Notes: a model not told the origin generated them from the sequence alone. A stretch of DNA of 64,000 nucleotides from Odiellus spinosus (GCA_963920705.1 OY987233.1:6252001-6316000), one strand, 5' to 3'. Counted from the first letter of the stretch, positions 23,060 through 35,941 are shown. Translations and numbers: made by a program.

Positions 23060-23400
23060 GAACGTAATATATCTTAATTATCATACGAAAGGCAGTTTAC
23101 TTTCTTGATTAAGTACTTTTACGAAAAAGACTGCGCGAAAGCGACCTTATCAGTTTCACCAGAAAGCGCGAGAATCAACTGTAGGAAGCTCTATACAATG
23201 GCGAAATCAGGCGACCATAGTGATGACGTAGTATTGCGGGGAATTTTTATTTTTAAAAATTTCGAACATGGTGATTATAAAATAGGTATTTTTACTGTCG
23301 CGGTAATTTTGTTCTATGACATATGTATATATATTTTGTATCGTTTTTTAACGATCTTTCCGAAAATGCTACTCACTTCGTTACAAACCCGTGACAGTCT
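23060..23400. repeat. TE-J dispersed repeat
   Basis: actgcgcgaaagcgacctta, ccatagtgatgacgtagtat and ttaacgatctttccgaaaat, inverted relative to the copy at 18480. Confidence 0.7.
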
Positions 23401-23419
23401 CACTTTCATAAACTTATAG

Positions 23420-24246
23420 TATTTAACAAACTGATACAACGAGATGTCTTCCGATTGATGGAGTGCATACCGCAGCGCGTGTCGCGGGATTTATTTAAAA
23501 CCAAAAGCAAGGCGTCTTTTAATTAATTGGAGGTTCTATTTTTAATTGAACGCCAAAATAATAAGAATTCAAAGTTTTAGTAGAAACTTTTCCTGGATGT
23601 TTTCGCAATTATGTAGAAGCAGAATAAAAAACACTATTTTAGCCTCATTTTAAACCAAATTAAACCGATGTATTTCAAAAAAATATATATTAGAATAGAA
23701 ACGTCTGCAAAGGAAAAAATTCTACAGACGAAAGCAAAATTTTTAGAAGTATATACTATCCTATTTCTGATAAGATTTTCGTTTTGCAGGCTGCTTAGAT
23801 CTATAGATCCAGAGAGATCCATCCATATGCGATGACAAAAATAAACGTGATACCGACACTGTAAATCCCGTATTGTCGGACGTGTCTGGTGGAATTAGGA
23901 GCTTATGGTTGGGTACGTGCTTGGATATATCGGTCTTAATATCTTATAGTTATTGACGAAAGAAAGATGCCCAAGAAACTAAACAAGTAATACGAAAATC
24001 GCAAAGTCGAGAAAAGTCGCCCAAAGTCACTTCGAAGACATGTCCCGAAATGATATAAAAAACATTGTCACGAACTAAAACTAGGCCTAACTACGGATAA
24101 ATCTGTGTGAGAGTGTGAAAATACTGTCAACCAACCAAGTCTTAGATAAAGGTTAAACCTGAAGAAAATTGTACAGAAATTAAATCCTTCGACGTTAAAT
24201 ATAATGAAACTAAAATTATTTCAGATAGGATTATAATTTTACACAA
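23420..24246. other. Intergenic, nothing recognised
   Basis: AT-rich, no long ORF, no repeat shared with the rest of the window that I could see. Confidence 0.4.
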
Positions 24247-24522
24247 AAGTCAATCACTTTATTCCATAAAAGTAAACAACGCCCCCCCCCCCCCCCGCTT
24301 AATACTGTCAGCAGAGGTCCAGTTTTACGTCATAGCATCACTTAAAAATAGACATAAAAGTTATCACCCCTGTTTGGCTCGAGTGGTTTGGACTCTTCCT
24401 CGATATTTTGAGCGGGCCGCGCTTGGGTATAACGTCTTTCCCCTAACTTCGGAATTTCTCCAAAGAGTGGCGCTTCGTGCGTTCACTATTTACACCAACT
24501 GCGGCCGCTAGAGTGTCTCTAA
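24247..24522. mobile_element. TE-A MITE truncated by TE-D
   Basis: caaaagtcaatcactttatt, then a poly-C run at about 24284-24297. The right end is lost where TE-D-like sequence begins. Confidence 0.75.
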
Positions 24523-24527
24523 GTTTC

Positions 24528-24739
24528 ATGGAGATCTCGCCTTAACGACGGGTGATTGCTCATTGGTCTCTGACCCATCAATGCGAAGAAATTCAGGATT
24601 TCCATGAATCCAGCTAAACCTATATTTTATTTATAGTTTAATATTTGTCTATAATATTTTTACTGACGTGGGATTAGGGTTAGTTAAACGATAAGGAATC
24701 GATAAAAAAAACCTTGTTAGGTTGCATTCTCCCTTTAAT
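24528..24739. mobile_element. TE-D MITE, right part
   Basis: ttcatggagatctcgcctta ... ttgcattctccctttaatg. Confidence 0.7.
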
Positions 24740-25058
24740 GATAGTAGCAAAGCTTGCAAAGCATCTGTACACTTCGATAGATCGTTAAAAAGTTCGATGA
24801 AAAACAAAGGAAAAGAAATTGGGGAACTAATTCCGTGAGAGGTTTTTAAAATGAGAATTTTTTTCGAAGGGTGTCTATTTCGCCTTAGTTAAGCTCCTTG
24901 GGGCTTATTACCTATATATACAAGTACAACCATTTCTTATAGAAGCCTTTTTAAAAAGGTTTTCGAGGTTTTACCCCTCTAAAAGATTACACGCAACAAA
25001 GGAGATGATTAGGCCCAAAGGTATCTGATAAAACAAAATACCTATAACTGTATTGGAG

Positions 25059-25400
25059 TAATTTTAAAGGGATACTTGGAGCTAAAAATGGAACAGCGTT
25101 TGAATTTATGCCAAAAAAGGTATTCGAGAATTTTTTCAGAATCTTTAGACACGTTTTTGGTTTTTAAATTAATTTCTGAAGTTTGGTAAAATTTTAATAA
25201 AAGTAAATATAAAATCGGACCAATCATATTATTGAAGCCATCAGCGGTTGTAATGTATTAACATTAAAAGAATAGGCCAGCGTTTGATGTCCAAGGTCTT
25301 TCAATGACGAGACATTACAAGCACTGTTGAATGCGGAAATAATATGATTGGCCCGAATTTATATTTACTTTTATAGAAATTTTACCAAACTTTAAAATTA
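25059..25400. mobile_element. TE-F foldback MITE, right arm truncated
   Basis: cttggagctaaaaatggaac ... ttggcccgaatttatattta. The inner arms mirror each other around about 25270. Confidence 0.65.
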
Positions 25401-25658
25401 AAAAACAATTAACTATATTTAAAATGCAATTGACAAGAATATTTAATTGGATTCGAAAAAAAAAGTGCGAGGTTTTTGAAGAGCAAACTAGGCCTAACAC
25501 TTTTTGGTTGCGATAATTGGAAAGAAATTCATTGTACTTAACACGTTCCGTTCCTACTACTTGGATCTCAAGTATAGTAATAGTAACAAGTAGGTTTTTT
25601 TTAGTTTAAACCATTGTTCTTAGTAAAAGTCTCGTAAGACTCCAATAAAAATTTCAAA

Positions 25659-25985
25659 ATGAAGCTTGAAATTAGGTTTAACGATAAACATAATCCCAAG
25701 AGGAGTTTACAACAAGGGAAAGAGGGAGCGGAAGAATATACTTTCAAAGCCCTATGCATAACATTGTCCGGTTTTCATATACATTTAAAGACAGTAGAGA
25801 AAGTTGATGGAAGATTTACAGCCGTTGGAGTTAATCGCGAAAGGTCTAACTCAAAATTTGTTTATTTCCGATACAGATATAGTTGCATGCCAAACTTGAA
25901 GTCAAGATTAATCAGAGGCCATGAAGGAAAAGATAATAAAATTAATAGAAGCTTTAGAATTGCCCGTACAATGTTTTGTGGATAG
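25659..25985 (+). CDS. Unrecognised 108-aa ORF
   Basis: ATG to TAG, starting MKLEIRFNDKHNPKRSLQQG; basic, no signal peptide, no hydrophobic helix, no motif I recognise. It lies between a TE-F remnant and TE-B, and its stop overlaps the TE-B boundary (TAGAGCTC). It is the longest intergenic ORF outside repeats, but chance is the simplest explanation. Confidence 0.15.
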   Translation: MKLEIRFNDKHNPKRSLQQGKEGAEEYTFKALCITLSGFHIHLKTVEKVDGRFTAVGVNRERSNSKFVYFRYRYSCMPNLKSRLIRGHEGKDNKINRSFRIARTMFCG

Positions 25986-26943
25986 AGCTCGGAATCGGAT
26001 ATCCTTTATCGTCTGTTATTCGTATACTTTCAGATATTTTATTTTCGGATAAATAGTTTTGTATATTGAAATTTTAATATTCGTATAATTGATAAATGTA
26101 TAAGCAGAGGTATATAATAACCCCCTTCGGGGGGAAGTATGAAAGGTAGGCAAAATCGACGAACAACAAGTGCCCGGCGTAAATCGCGGCGGATCGACAC
26201 ACCGCTTTACTCCCAAAAAATAGTTACACCATTTTGAACCTCACTAAATTTTCCCTACGCACACTTCCGGAACTTGCGAGCTGAAGTCAACCTTCGACTC
26301 CCTTTTAACAGACAGCCCGACTCCTGAGACAGGAAGTTCTAAACACAAATCGAGCCGTCTTGTTTATACAAAGACCATTTACTACAGTAGCGACATTGAG
26401 AAGTCCAGCGCGAGCTAGTGGCCTAGATAGTCAGCAGCGTGCTCTTGTTGTTCGTGAATTTTAGCATTGGTAGTATAGGGGCTTTCATACTTCCCCCCGA
26501 AGGGGGTTATTATATACCTCTGGTATAAGGTTTACCCGAAGCTTAGCGTTTGGCGCTTTATCTACGAACAAATTACTCGTATTCGAACGTATAACGACGG
26601 ATGACAAAATTAACGTTTCCAGAATTAGTCTAAAATATAAGAAGAATATTTCAAATTGACTTTTAATTCGAAGAATATAAATAAAACGACGAAACTAAGA
26701 TTTTAAAATCATCTTTTTATAGATATTTTTCACGAAAATAAACTGAATTTTTTTATCCGAACGCATAACGCGGATAATATTCTAAGGCCATTTTTGGATA
26801 AAAACGGATATGGATTACGTTTTTTCTTTATCATCGAATAAGTTAACTTGAGTGAAAAATTTACTTTTTTAAACAAACAGATAATATACATTAGAATTTA
26901 GTAGATTTTATCCAATTAAAAAAATATACGAATTCCGACCTCT
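25985..26943. mobile_element. TE-B MITE split by TE-H
   Basis: gagctcggaatcggatatcc ... acgaattccgacctc, with the TE-H element in the middle. Confidence 0.85.
26105..26522. mobile_element. TE-H MITE nested in TE-B, 7-bp target duplication
   Basis: Ends cagaggtatataataacccc and ggggttattatatacctctg, inverted over about 40 bp. Perfect duplication GTATAAG at 26098-26104 and 26523-26529. 418 bp. Confidence 0.92.
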
Positions 26944-27590
26944 ATTTGTGTACGAGTTTAGTTAAGCAAAGGTCCAGGTAAATGTACCGTCCTATAGCGT
27001 GACGCGGTACTGATCACCGAAAGTTGAACAGACCAGATTGGATTGGGACAGCTACCAACTAAAGTTTCTATTCGAAATCCTTTGAAACTAGTTAAAAATT
27101 TGTGATAGCCGCGCTTTAAATGAAACCTTGAAGTTTTATTTTCTATTAAAGTGTTTGTTTACTTTTAGCTATAGATAATATAAAAAAGTTACTGATGAAA
27201 CTTTGATAAAAAATTCGAATGCAGCTATCAGAAACGTAAGGTATTCTCATCCATATTTCTGAGAAGAATAAAGGATATGGAGAGGCAAAGATGAAAATAT
27301 ACATATTTTACAGAATAAAAAGGCACTTAGGAAGTCGGCAACAGCGGGCGATGAGGCGTGATCGTCATGGAGAAAGAATAAGCCATGCCTTCTTCGACAC
27401 GCGGTACCAAACCATTTGGTTTTTCGCGCCAAAACGAATCAATACGAAGGAATGGGTAGGGTACATAATACTACTGACGAGCCCAGAGGCTACTTTGTTT
27501 GAAGAGATAATGAAATAACATTCTCGTTAGAGAAAACCCTCCCACTAACGATTTTGATGAAATTTTGCACAGACGATCTATATACCATGG
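26944..27590. other. Intergenic, nothing recognised
   Basis: Contains overlapping ORFs of about 60-75 aa on both strands near 27250-27520 with no recognisable motif. Confidence 0.4.
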
Positions 27591-27983
27591 CAAAAGTCTA
27601 TCACTTTATTCAATAAAAGTCAGCCACGCCTCGTAGCTTAATACTATCAGCAAAGGTTCAGGTAAATGTACCGGCAGATTCTGATTCGAGACACTCTAGC
27701 GTCTGCATTCGGTGTAAATAGTGAACGGAAGAAGCGACACTCTGCGGAGAAATTACGGAGTTGGGAGGGAAGACGATATAGCCAAGCGCGGCCCGCCTAA
27801 ATTCCGTCCCTCTCTCCTGACTCAAAATATCGAGGAAGAGTCCAAATCACTCGAGCCACTCTGGGGTGATGACTTTTTTGGCTTTTTTTAAGTGATGGGC
27901 TATGGCGTAAAACTGCATCTTTGCTGACAGTATTAAGCTATGGGGCGTTGTTTACTTTTATGGAATAAAGGGATAGACGTTTG
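27591..27983. mobile_element. TE-A MITE
   Basis: caaaagtctatcactttatt ... agggatagacgtttg. Flanks ACCATGG/ACCGAGG match at 5 of 7. Confidence 0.85.
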
Positions 27984-28054
27984 ACCGAGGTAAGAACCCG
28001 TGCAAAGTTTCAGACAATTTTAATGCGTTGTTTGGGAGATAAAATCATGTACAT

Positions 28055-28382
28055 ATCGTTTAAATAGGCCTAATCCACCAGTAAAAAACTAGAAATCTAA
28101 AACGTATCCGGAGAATATGGAGATTCGGAATTCTTCACGTTGAAATGTCAGCAAACAATCGAATGTTTTGAAAGTCTCATGGAGATACGGGCATTTGCTC
28201 ATTGGTCGCTGACCCATCAATGTAAATAAATTCATCAGAGTCTCCATAAATCCATCTAAGCCTATTTTCCTGATAAGTTTTAAATTTATTTCTAGTTTAA
28301 TATTTGTTTGTAATTTTTAACTGCTGGATTATGCCTATTTAAACAATAAGGAATAGATAAAAAACGCATTTTCTCTTTTAAT
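28055..28382. mobile_element. TE-D MITE
   Basis: cgtttaaataggcctaatcc ... ataaaaaacgcattttctct, with inverted tggagat arms. Confidence 0.7.
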
Positions 28383-28389
28383 CTCGTAT

Positions 28390-28995
28390 TTTCTTGTGAA
28401 ACTTTCGACGTTTCAAAAAGAGAGCCAAATGTTCATTCTCTCTTGAAGTAGAGGCTAAGGCAGATTAAGCCGTCACGGAAAAATCGATCTATTTCCTCCT
28501 AAATGATGAAGACTTACAATTTTCTCTCAATTTGCAACACGTGTTACACGCAGTTAAGTTGTTTCCTTACGCCTAATCGCTCGCAATATCGTCTATTCGC
28601 CAAAAAATCTAGTTTTACTGCTAATAGCTCGTCAGAATCTTTAAATATGTGCGTAATATCTTCGCCCCTTAGTTTTACAATTAAAATATTTTCCAAATTC
28701 GATTGATATGTCTCTGAAGTGCAACTTGTAGAAATGAGAACAATTATGATTGATTATTTATTCAACTCGCAGTAATAAACGAAGATAGAAGAATCAATTT
28801 AATACATAGGTCTACGTCTGTCAGTCTGTCGGGAACGTTAAAGTTTAAACGAGACGTATATGCAATATAAGAAATGTTGCAGCGAACTAATTCATAATGA
28901 TAATCTTCATTGCGAAAAAGTAGTTCATGTAAATTATATTTAATAATAATTCAGGTTATTTAATTAGGTTTATTTAAACGATTTATGTTGGAATT
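28390..28995. other. Intergenic, nothing recognised
   Basis: No ORF of note and no shared repeat seen. Confidence 0.4.
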
Positions 28996-29224
28996 TTCCA
29001 ATTTAAGGGAAAGACAATATAGCCAATCGCGGCCCGCCTAAATTCCGTCTCTCTCTCCCGACTCAAAATATCGAGGAAGAGTCCAAATCACTCGAGTCAG
29101 ACAGGGGTGATGACTTTTTTGGCTATTTTTAAATGATGGGCTATGACGTAAAACTGGACCTTTTCTGGTAGTATTAAGCTAAGGGGTGTTGTTTACTTTT
29201 ATCGAATAAAGTGATAGAATTTTG
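28996..29224. mobile_element. TE-A MITE, left part missing
   Basis: gacaatatagccaatcgcgg ... gtgatagaattttg. Confidence 0.8.
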
Positions 29225-29742
29225 ATGAAATCCATATTTGTCGACTAAGCAATATTTTACAATTCTTAAAGAATATACCTATAGATACGTATTAGTCGCG
29301 TGGTGAAAAAAAAAAATGGCAGAAATACTCTTGGAAAAACACCCTTCTGTCGAGAAAAACTGCATAAATGGATTGGCACAGTGACTAGTTACTGAGGCGT
29401 ATACGTAAGGGAGGAAGAAAGTTTTATCTAAGAGCTTTGGCGAGTCCATAAAAGGCAGTCAACTATATCATCTCGTATCGAGAGAAGTAAGAACGAGGGG
29501 GCCCCCAAGAAGCCCTTAAGACGGATGATATCGTCGAAGAGAACGTTGGAGATTTCGAGTCCATATATTCAAGTATCGTCGACGGAGGAAAGCGCGCGAA
29601 AAGTCCTTCATATCATACTCATTTTTCTGTTTTTCCATATTGGTAAAAGGATATAATATAAGAAGGAAGACCATGAGTATCTCTCCGAAGCTTTAGTCGC
29701 GTCTTAGCTTGATGTGCCACGAAAAAGGCGAACATCTTCCTA
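29225..29742. other. Intergenic, GC-richer stretch
   Basis: A slightly GC-richer block (29480-29600) with no ORF or repeat recognised. Confidence 0.35.
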
Positions 29743-30258
29743 GAGCTCGGAATCAGATAATGAATAACTTAGGATATCCATTGATAACTTCGGATATTTT
29801 AGTCTCGGATAAATTGTTAAACATAAAACCACAAATTATATAAACAGACGCGTATCAAATGGATACGAATTAGACCCGGAGATAAAATTTGAAGCTTGAT
29901 TAATATACAAATTACGCGTTTATTCAAACGGCTAATGCGAAGATAAAAATACGACGTTTCTCGAAATCTGTGTAGAATGAAATATAATATTTATATTTTA
30001 TTCTAAATTGAAAGGAACAGCGACTAAATTACTATGGTCTAGAGCTTCGAGATCTCAATTTGGGTTAAAATCCGAGAAGAAACTCGAGTTTCAAATGTTT
30101 CTTATCGGCGAATGAATAACTCGTATAACGTATCAACTTCTTATAACATTAATGGGTACGAATAAAAAGTTCGCCTTACATTCGGATACGTTAACTCGAA
30201 TATGAAATATTTATACGTTCACGATGGTCTTATTCAATTAACAAAGATATACGAAGTC
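29743..30258. mobile_element. TE-C MITE, right tip truncated
   Basis: gagctcggaatcagataatg, then cttaggatatccattgataa, which gives the uninterrupted version of the site hit by the Helitron-like element. Confidence 0.75.
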
Positions 30259-30262
30259 CTTT

Positions 30263-30510
30263 CTAAGAATGATTGCATTGGAATAATTGTTTTCAATGTG
30301 ATTTGTTTAAGACTATCCATGTAGAAACTATTTTCCAATCCCCAACATTGAAAAACAGTCACTAATTGGAATTAACCAAAGAGGAACCAATTAAAAGACC
30401 TTTCTAAAAATGGTGTGTTGGAATAATTGTTGTAGATGTGATTCGGTTAAGACTAACAATGTAGAAACCATTTTTCAATCCCCACGATTAAATAAAACAC
30501 TAATGCGCTA
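30263..30510. repeat. Two-unit direct repeat of about 130 bp
   Basis: cctttctaagaatg...ttggaataattgtt...aagactatccatgtagaaac is repeated as cctttctaaaaatg...aagactaacaatgtagaaac. Confidence 0.75.
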
Positions 30511-30912
30511 GCTCTCAAGTTTCTTTGGGACTTGAAATCTTTCTTGTAGCAGGGGACTACGCGAAAAAACAACTTAGCTCAAAATTATCCACGAGATTTG
30601 GGGAATTAAATTACAATTGCCTCCCGTCTGGTGTTATCTCCTTCTGCCATGGGTTATATATACCTATACTTCGAGCCAAGTCCCCGGAAGATATTGGTTT
30701 TCATAATATACAGAAATATGCCTAGAGCTCTCAAATATCCTTTGAATAATGAATTGAGATTTGAAATATGAAGACCTATTCTTCTTAAAGGATGAGTCTT
30801 AAAGAACAAACCAAATGCGGCCCGTACGTAATTTGGGAAAACAATTATGTTAATAATATATAAATTTTTTCTTTTGACCAAAATTTATTTGAAATTTGGA
30901 AATATGTTCCTA

Positions 30913-31277
30913 TAAGTTTCACTTTATTTCACAAAAGTAAACAACAACCCGTAGATTAATACTACCAACAAAGGTCCCGGTAAATGTACCTGCAGATTCT
31001 GATTCGAGACACTCTAGCGGCCACAAACGGTGTTAAATAATGAACGGAGGAAGCGCCTCTCTGCGGAGAAATTCCGGAGTTGGGAGGGAAGACAATATAG
31101 CCAAGCGCGGCCCGCCTAAAATCCGTCCCTCTCTCCCGACTCAAAATATCGAGGAAGAGTCCAAATCACTAGTCACACAGGGGCTAGTTTTAAGTGATGG
31201 ACTATGACGTTTACCTGTCCCTTTGCTGATAGTATTAAGCGTTGTTTACTTTTATGGAATAAAGTAATGAACTTTTG
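30913..31277. mobile_element. TE-A MITE
   Basis: tttcacaaaagtaaacaaca ... aataaagtaatgaacttttg. Internally deleted at the right. Confidence 0.8.
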
Positions 31278-31791
31278 CTTTTACTTCATATATTTTTCAA
31301 GATTTCTTTCATATTTGCAAATTTCTACTGTGGCGTTTAAAACCTACGAAAATAAAGAAACTTTACTTCTGTTGAATAAAATCAAATTTTCAATCATTTA
31401 CAAGAACACGCGTATAAGTTATTAAAATCTAACTATACTTGTACCAGGATATATAGGACCATCTGTATTTAATTTAGAATTTTTGGGATTGGGAAAAAAG
31501 TGTTAAGTTCAGGAGTGTAACTGGTGCCAAGTATCTTTCAGGTTCTCTTTCGACCTAACAGTACGGAGTGACAGTTTGATGAAAAATGTGTTGCAAGATA
31601 TACAAGTACCGGGTCTTGACGGCAAACCTAGCGAAAGGCAAGACAAGATGACACGCGGGCAAATAAGAAAGAAACGCGATCAATGAGCCCAACCCAGAAC
31701 CTGAGCACATAACTACTCCTACAGCAACTTAAAGCGTCGTTCACTCATACACCGGAAGTAAATTAAAACATAACTAGCCATTTGAATGAGG
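31278..31791. other. Intergenic, nothing recognised
   Basis: No gene-like structure or shared repeat seen. Confidence 0.4.
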
Positions 31792-32395
31792 TCTACCGAG
31801 CTCCGTTCAGACTAGGCCTAGCTTTGAGTCGATTTAAACTGTTTCAAAACGTTTCGTTGAAGTCGTGTGAACGGGAAACCATTTTTCTTAAAATCGATAC
31901 TTCTCGAAACTGCTTCGGGAACAATTTTCAAACCGATTTGGATTCAATAACCTACAGATGAAACTAAACCTACGCTCATACTGGACCTTGGAATCGATTC
32001 AAACGGTTCTGAAACATTTTGCTGTGCAGTCGGGCGAAAGGAAACCATTACTCTTGAATCGATTTAACAAAACTGCTTCGGAAACAAGTATCAAACCAAT
32101 TTGGCTTTACCGAATTACATATGAAATTATAGCAACGTTCTACTAGGTCGTGTAGTCGATTCAAAACGTTTCTTTGAAGTCGTGTGAATGGGAACTCATT
32201 TTTCTTGAATCGACTTGATTTGATTTCTCAAAACTCCTTCGAAAACCAGTTTCAAACCGATTCAGCTACAATACATCGGATTATAATGATGCTTGTGGCA
32301 ACACATTGCGCATGAAACGATTCCGATCGATTTAAAAATCGCATTGATTAAGATTATATCGATAAACATCGATAAGCTAGTGTGAACATAACAAG
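31792..32395. mobile_element. TE-E MITE cluster
   Basis: At least three partial left ends (actaggcct, actggacctt, actaggtcg, each followed by tcga), diverged, in the same orientation. Ends with gataagctagtgtgaacata. Confidence 0.6.
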
Positions 32396-32590
32396 GCTGG
32401 GAGACAGAATGACTGACAAATCTTAAAATATCGCGACTAAAATCCTAATATCAAAAATCAACCAATAACAAATTAATTTGAGATATTTACGCGTCTTTTT
32501 TTAAATTCTGAACATTTTTCAAATTAAACCTAAGCCTTGGCTATGAACGAACCGGATCGAACAGACTTTTTCAGCGTGGGAACCAATGAA

Positions 32591-32768
32591 TAGAGATCGG
32601 GGTTTGGACAAAATAATCCACAACTAACAGTTAATCAGTTAATCATTAAAAAATAATAGGAAATTATTCGCGATTACATTGGATTTATCATAGACTTTCC
32701 TCGAAAAATTTTAAGTTATGATTAAAGATAAAAGAATCAGAAATTTCTTGTCCAAACCCCGATCTCTA
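32591..32768. mobile_element. TE-O MITE, 8-bp target duplication (hAT-like)
   Basis: Ends tagagatcggggtttggaca and tgtccaaaccccgatctcta. Perfect duplication CCAATGAA at 32583-32590 and 32769-32776. 178 bp. Confidence 0.92.
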
Positions 32769-32776
32769 CCAATGAA

Positions 32777-33123
32777 ATTGGAGCAAACTTCGAACTAGTT
32801 TCCGAACAGATTATGCCATGAACGATGCTTTATTTTCATCGGAAAACTCTCTCACTCCCAATATGTAGACTCCCTCTTTGCCAGCGGGCCAAGAGAGGGG
32901 GGTTTAGGAAATATTATTCCACAGAAACCTAATACTTTAACCCATAAACTCCCTATAGTCCCAACTCGGATCCGATGCCGCGTTGAAGAAGGAAAAACGA
33001 AATTGCTGGAGTTCAGTGGCTGGCATATTTGAATTGCATGAAATAGATTTTTAGATTTTATTACCTTCACCGAGAGTTAATTTACGAAACCAGAGAACTT
33101 AGGAAGATCGAATTGGGCCGTAT
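32777..33123. other. Intergenic, nothing recognised
   Basis: One minus-strand ORF of 72 aa (33070-32852) without recognisable motif. Confidence 0.35.
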
Positions 33124-33420
33124 ATAAGCTTCGGTCACACTTGCATTTCTTAATAGATTTGAAACGTTGAAATCAAACCGATATTCAAATCGCCAGGAAT
33201 CGCTTAAAGCGTCACGCGTTCACGCATTATCTTTATAAATCGATTTATTGTAGCTTCATCTATCGGTTGATGAAACCGAATCGGTATGAAATTAGTTCCC
33301 GAAGCAGTTTCGAGAAATCGAATCAAATCGATTCGAGAAAAGACCGTCTCCCGTTCACACCACTCCAGCAAACATTTTGAAACGGTTTAAATCGATTCCA
33401 ATGCCTAGTATGAACGCAGT
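33124..33420. mobile_element. TE-E MITE, inverted
   Basis: agcttcggtcacacttgcat ... ccaatgcctagtatgaacgc, the reverse complement of the usual copy. Confidence 0.8.
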
Positions 33421-33423
33421 GAT

Positions 33424-33720
33424 GTTAGGGTTTTCGTTTAAATAGGTCTAATCCAACAGTAAAAAAAAAAGAAAAAAATTACAAATATTAAACTAGAAAT
33501 AAATTAAAAATTTACCATCAAAATAGGCTTAGCTATATTCATGGAGATATCCTCAACTCCCCGTATAATTTCTAGCGACCAATGATATTGATCGATAGCT
33601 CTTATACTGGGAATACAGGATCTCCATGATGAATGTCATTATACGGAGAGTTTAGGATGTCTCCATGAATACAGCTAAGCCTATTTTGATGGTAGTTTTA
33701 AATTTAAACATAATTTCACT
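33424..33720. mobile_element. TE-D MITE
   Basis: aaaataggcttagctatatt paired with atacagctaagcctattttg. Confidence 0.75.
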
Positions 33721-34158
33721 TGGTCTAATACGAATATGTTTTAAGCACCCCTTTGGGTCCACGGTCCAAGTTTAAAAAATAAAAAAAACTTTTAGATGAA
33801 GACCAAAGAACACAATAACTTTCTTTGACCAAAATTTCCATAGATACTAACGTGTCCGTAACATCTGCGAAACACAAATAACCCATAGAACTTCCGTAAA
33901 CATCTTTCTTCTACTGTCAAGATAACTTTTCAATCCTATCAGACTAAAGTACACTCTTTACCTATAGAAGAAGCCTTAAACATTGATAAGGAGGCTAGTA
34001 TTATGTGCATTGAAAATATATTTATGTTATATAAGCCTTTTCTTGGCCTGAAGTAACATTCCTTTGTGCTTCATGTTTCAACTTTTTGTAGGGACATTTT
34101 TTTCATAATTCTTTACACAAACTTAAAACTTTCGTGGCAAAATAGATTTGAAAAGATA
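33721..34158. other. Intergenic, nothing recognised
   Basis: AT-rich, no supported feature. Confidence 0.4.
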
Positions 34159-34657
34159 TTAAAGGGAAACTTGGAGCTAAAAAAAAAAAGAACAGCTTTG
34201 AATTTATTTTCGGAATCATCATGCCAAAAAATTTATTTGAGAATTTACACGCAATTTTTAGACACGTTTTTGGTGTTTAAATTAATTTCTAAAAAAAGTT
34301 TGAATAAAAGTAATTATAAATTCGGGCCAATCATATTATGTCAGCCTTCAACTTTTCTTGTAATGTCCTAACATTAAAATAATAGGCCAAGGTCTTAGGA
34401 ATCAAATGCTGGCCTATTCTTTTAATGTTAAGACATTAGAAGCGCTGTTGAAGGCTGAAGTAATATGATTGGTCCGATTTCATATTTACTTTTATTGTAA
34501 ATTTTACCAAACTTTAGAAATTAATTTAAACACCAAAAATGTGTCTAAAAATTGAGTAAAAATTCTCGAATACGTTTAATGGCATGGTGATTCCGAAAAT
34601 AAATTCAAACGCTGTTCCATTTTTAGATACAAGTTTCCCTTTTATAGTTAATTAATT
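34159..34657. mobile_element. TE-F foldback MITE, complete
   Basis: ttaaagggaaacttggagct ... gatacaagtttccctttta. Arms of about 230 bp mirror around about 34400. Best full copy in the window. Confidence 0.8.
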
Positions 34658-34977
34658 TTTGATGTGGCTAACCCTTTAAAAAATATACTGTATCAGGTGT
34701 TAGGTATCGAAGTTTTCAATAGGTAACAGAATTCGTTTTTGGTGGTGGTTTCTATTTAATGCCATCACGCGACTCTCAAGAAGATGAAAAAAAATATCAA
34801 GCTTATAGAATACATCGAATAGTTCTGGGACATTTCGGCAAAGAAATCATCGAGCTGCAAGCCAGCTGCGCTTTCAACCAGTAAGAAAGAAGGGAAAATA
34901 TATAAGTAAAAGAAGTGCTAGGCGCTAATAACGCGTTTTCATGGTCACAAGATTCAAAGATCAATTAAATTATATAT

Positions 34978-35340
34978 CAAAAGTCTATCGCTTTATTCCA
35001 TAAAAGTAAACAAGGCCCCGTAGCTTAATACTATCAGCAAAGGTTCAGGTAAATGTACCGGCACATTCTGATTCGAGACACTCTAGCGGACGCAGTCGCC
35101 GAGTAGATAGTGAAATTCCAAAGTTAGGGGGAAGACACTATAGCCAAGAGCGGTTCGCCTAAATTCCGTCCCTCATTCCCGACTCAAAATCGCGTGGAAG
35201 AGTCCAAATCACTCGAGTCCGACAGGGGTGATGACTTTTTTTACTATTTTTAAATGATAGGCTATGACATTGACTCTTTGCTGGTAGTATTAAGCTACGG
35301 GACGTTGTTTACTTTTATGGAATAAAGTGATAGACTTTTG
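34978..35340. mobile_element. TE-A MITE
   Basis: caaaagtctatcgctttatt ... aaagtgatagacttttg. Confidence 0.85.
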
Positions 35341-35593
35341 ATAATACCCATTATAGAAATATATGGAAAATTAGATTTCCCTCAATACTACGTCATCAGT
35401 ATGGACGCGGTTTTCACTTAAATTTTAATTGAAATCTTTAGTTCACGATGCAATTATTATCTCACGTTCTAATATCGCTATATTCTTCAACTTTATTTCC
35501 GACGAACCACAAAAGTCAGACGTAGTTCGTGGTATAATTTGTCAATTTTAAGTTTAATTGTTCTCTAGTTATGATAAGAAATATATATTATAA

Positions 35594-35934
35594 CAGAAGC
35601 CGATGAAACCCTCCTTTGAAGTTTATTACTCCCGGTTCTTGTCTACCCCTTGCTGTATGGGTTAGTTTCAAAAAGCGTGATTCGTACGCCTCCTAACGGT
35701 GGAGATTTTCCGAGCGGGAGTTCGTCGAGCGAATATCTCTAGCAGCCTTGGAGTTCGTCAAAAAAAAAACGTCGTCGTTTGTGGAGAGAGAGAATTTCCA
35801 ATTTTCCGTAGACAGAGGGGTATGAAGTAGGACCCCTCCGATCTCGTAAAATTGGGAATTTTACCCATACAGAGAGGAGCGCTATATGGAACATTAGAGT
35901 AGTAGACTTCAAAGGAGTGTTTCATCGGCTTCTG
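35594..35934. mobile_element. TE-I MITE, 7-bp target duplication
   Basis: Ends cagaagccgatgaaaccctc and gtttcatcggcttctg. Perfect duplication ATTATAA at 35587-35593 and 35935-35941. About 93% similar to the copy at 19646 by eye. Confidence 0.92.
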
Positions 35935-35941
35935 ATTATAA

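Noticed and set aside
23105-23419. 104-aa plus-strand ORF
   Set aside because: Coincides with the dispersed TE-J repeat; other TE-J copies break the frame.
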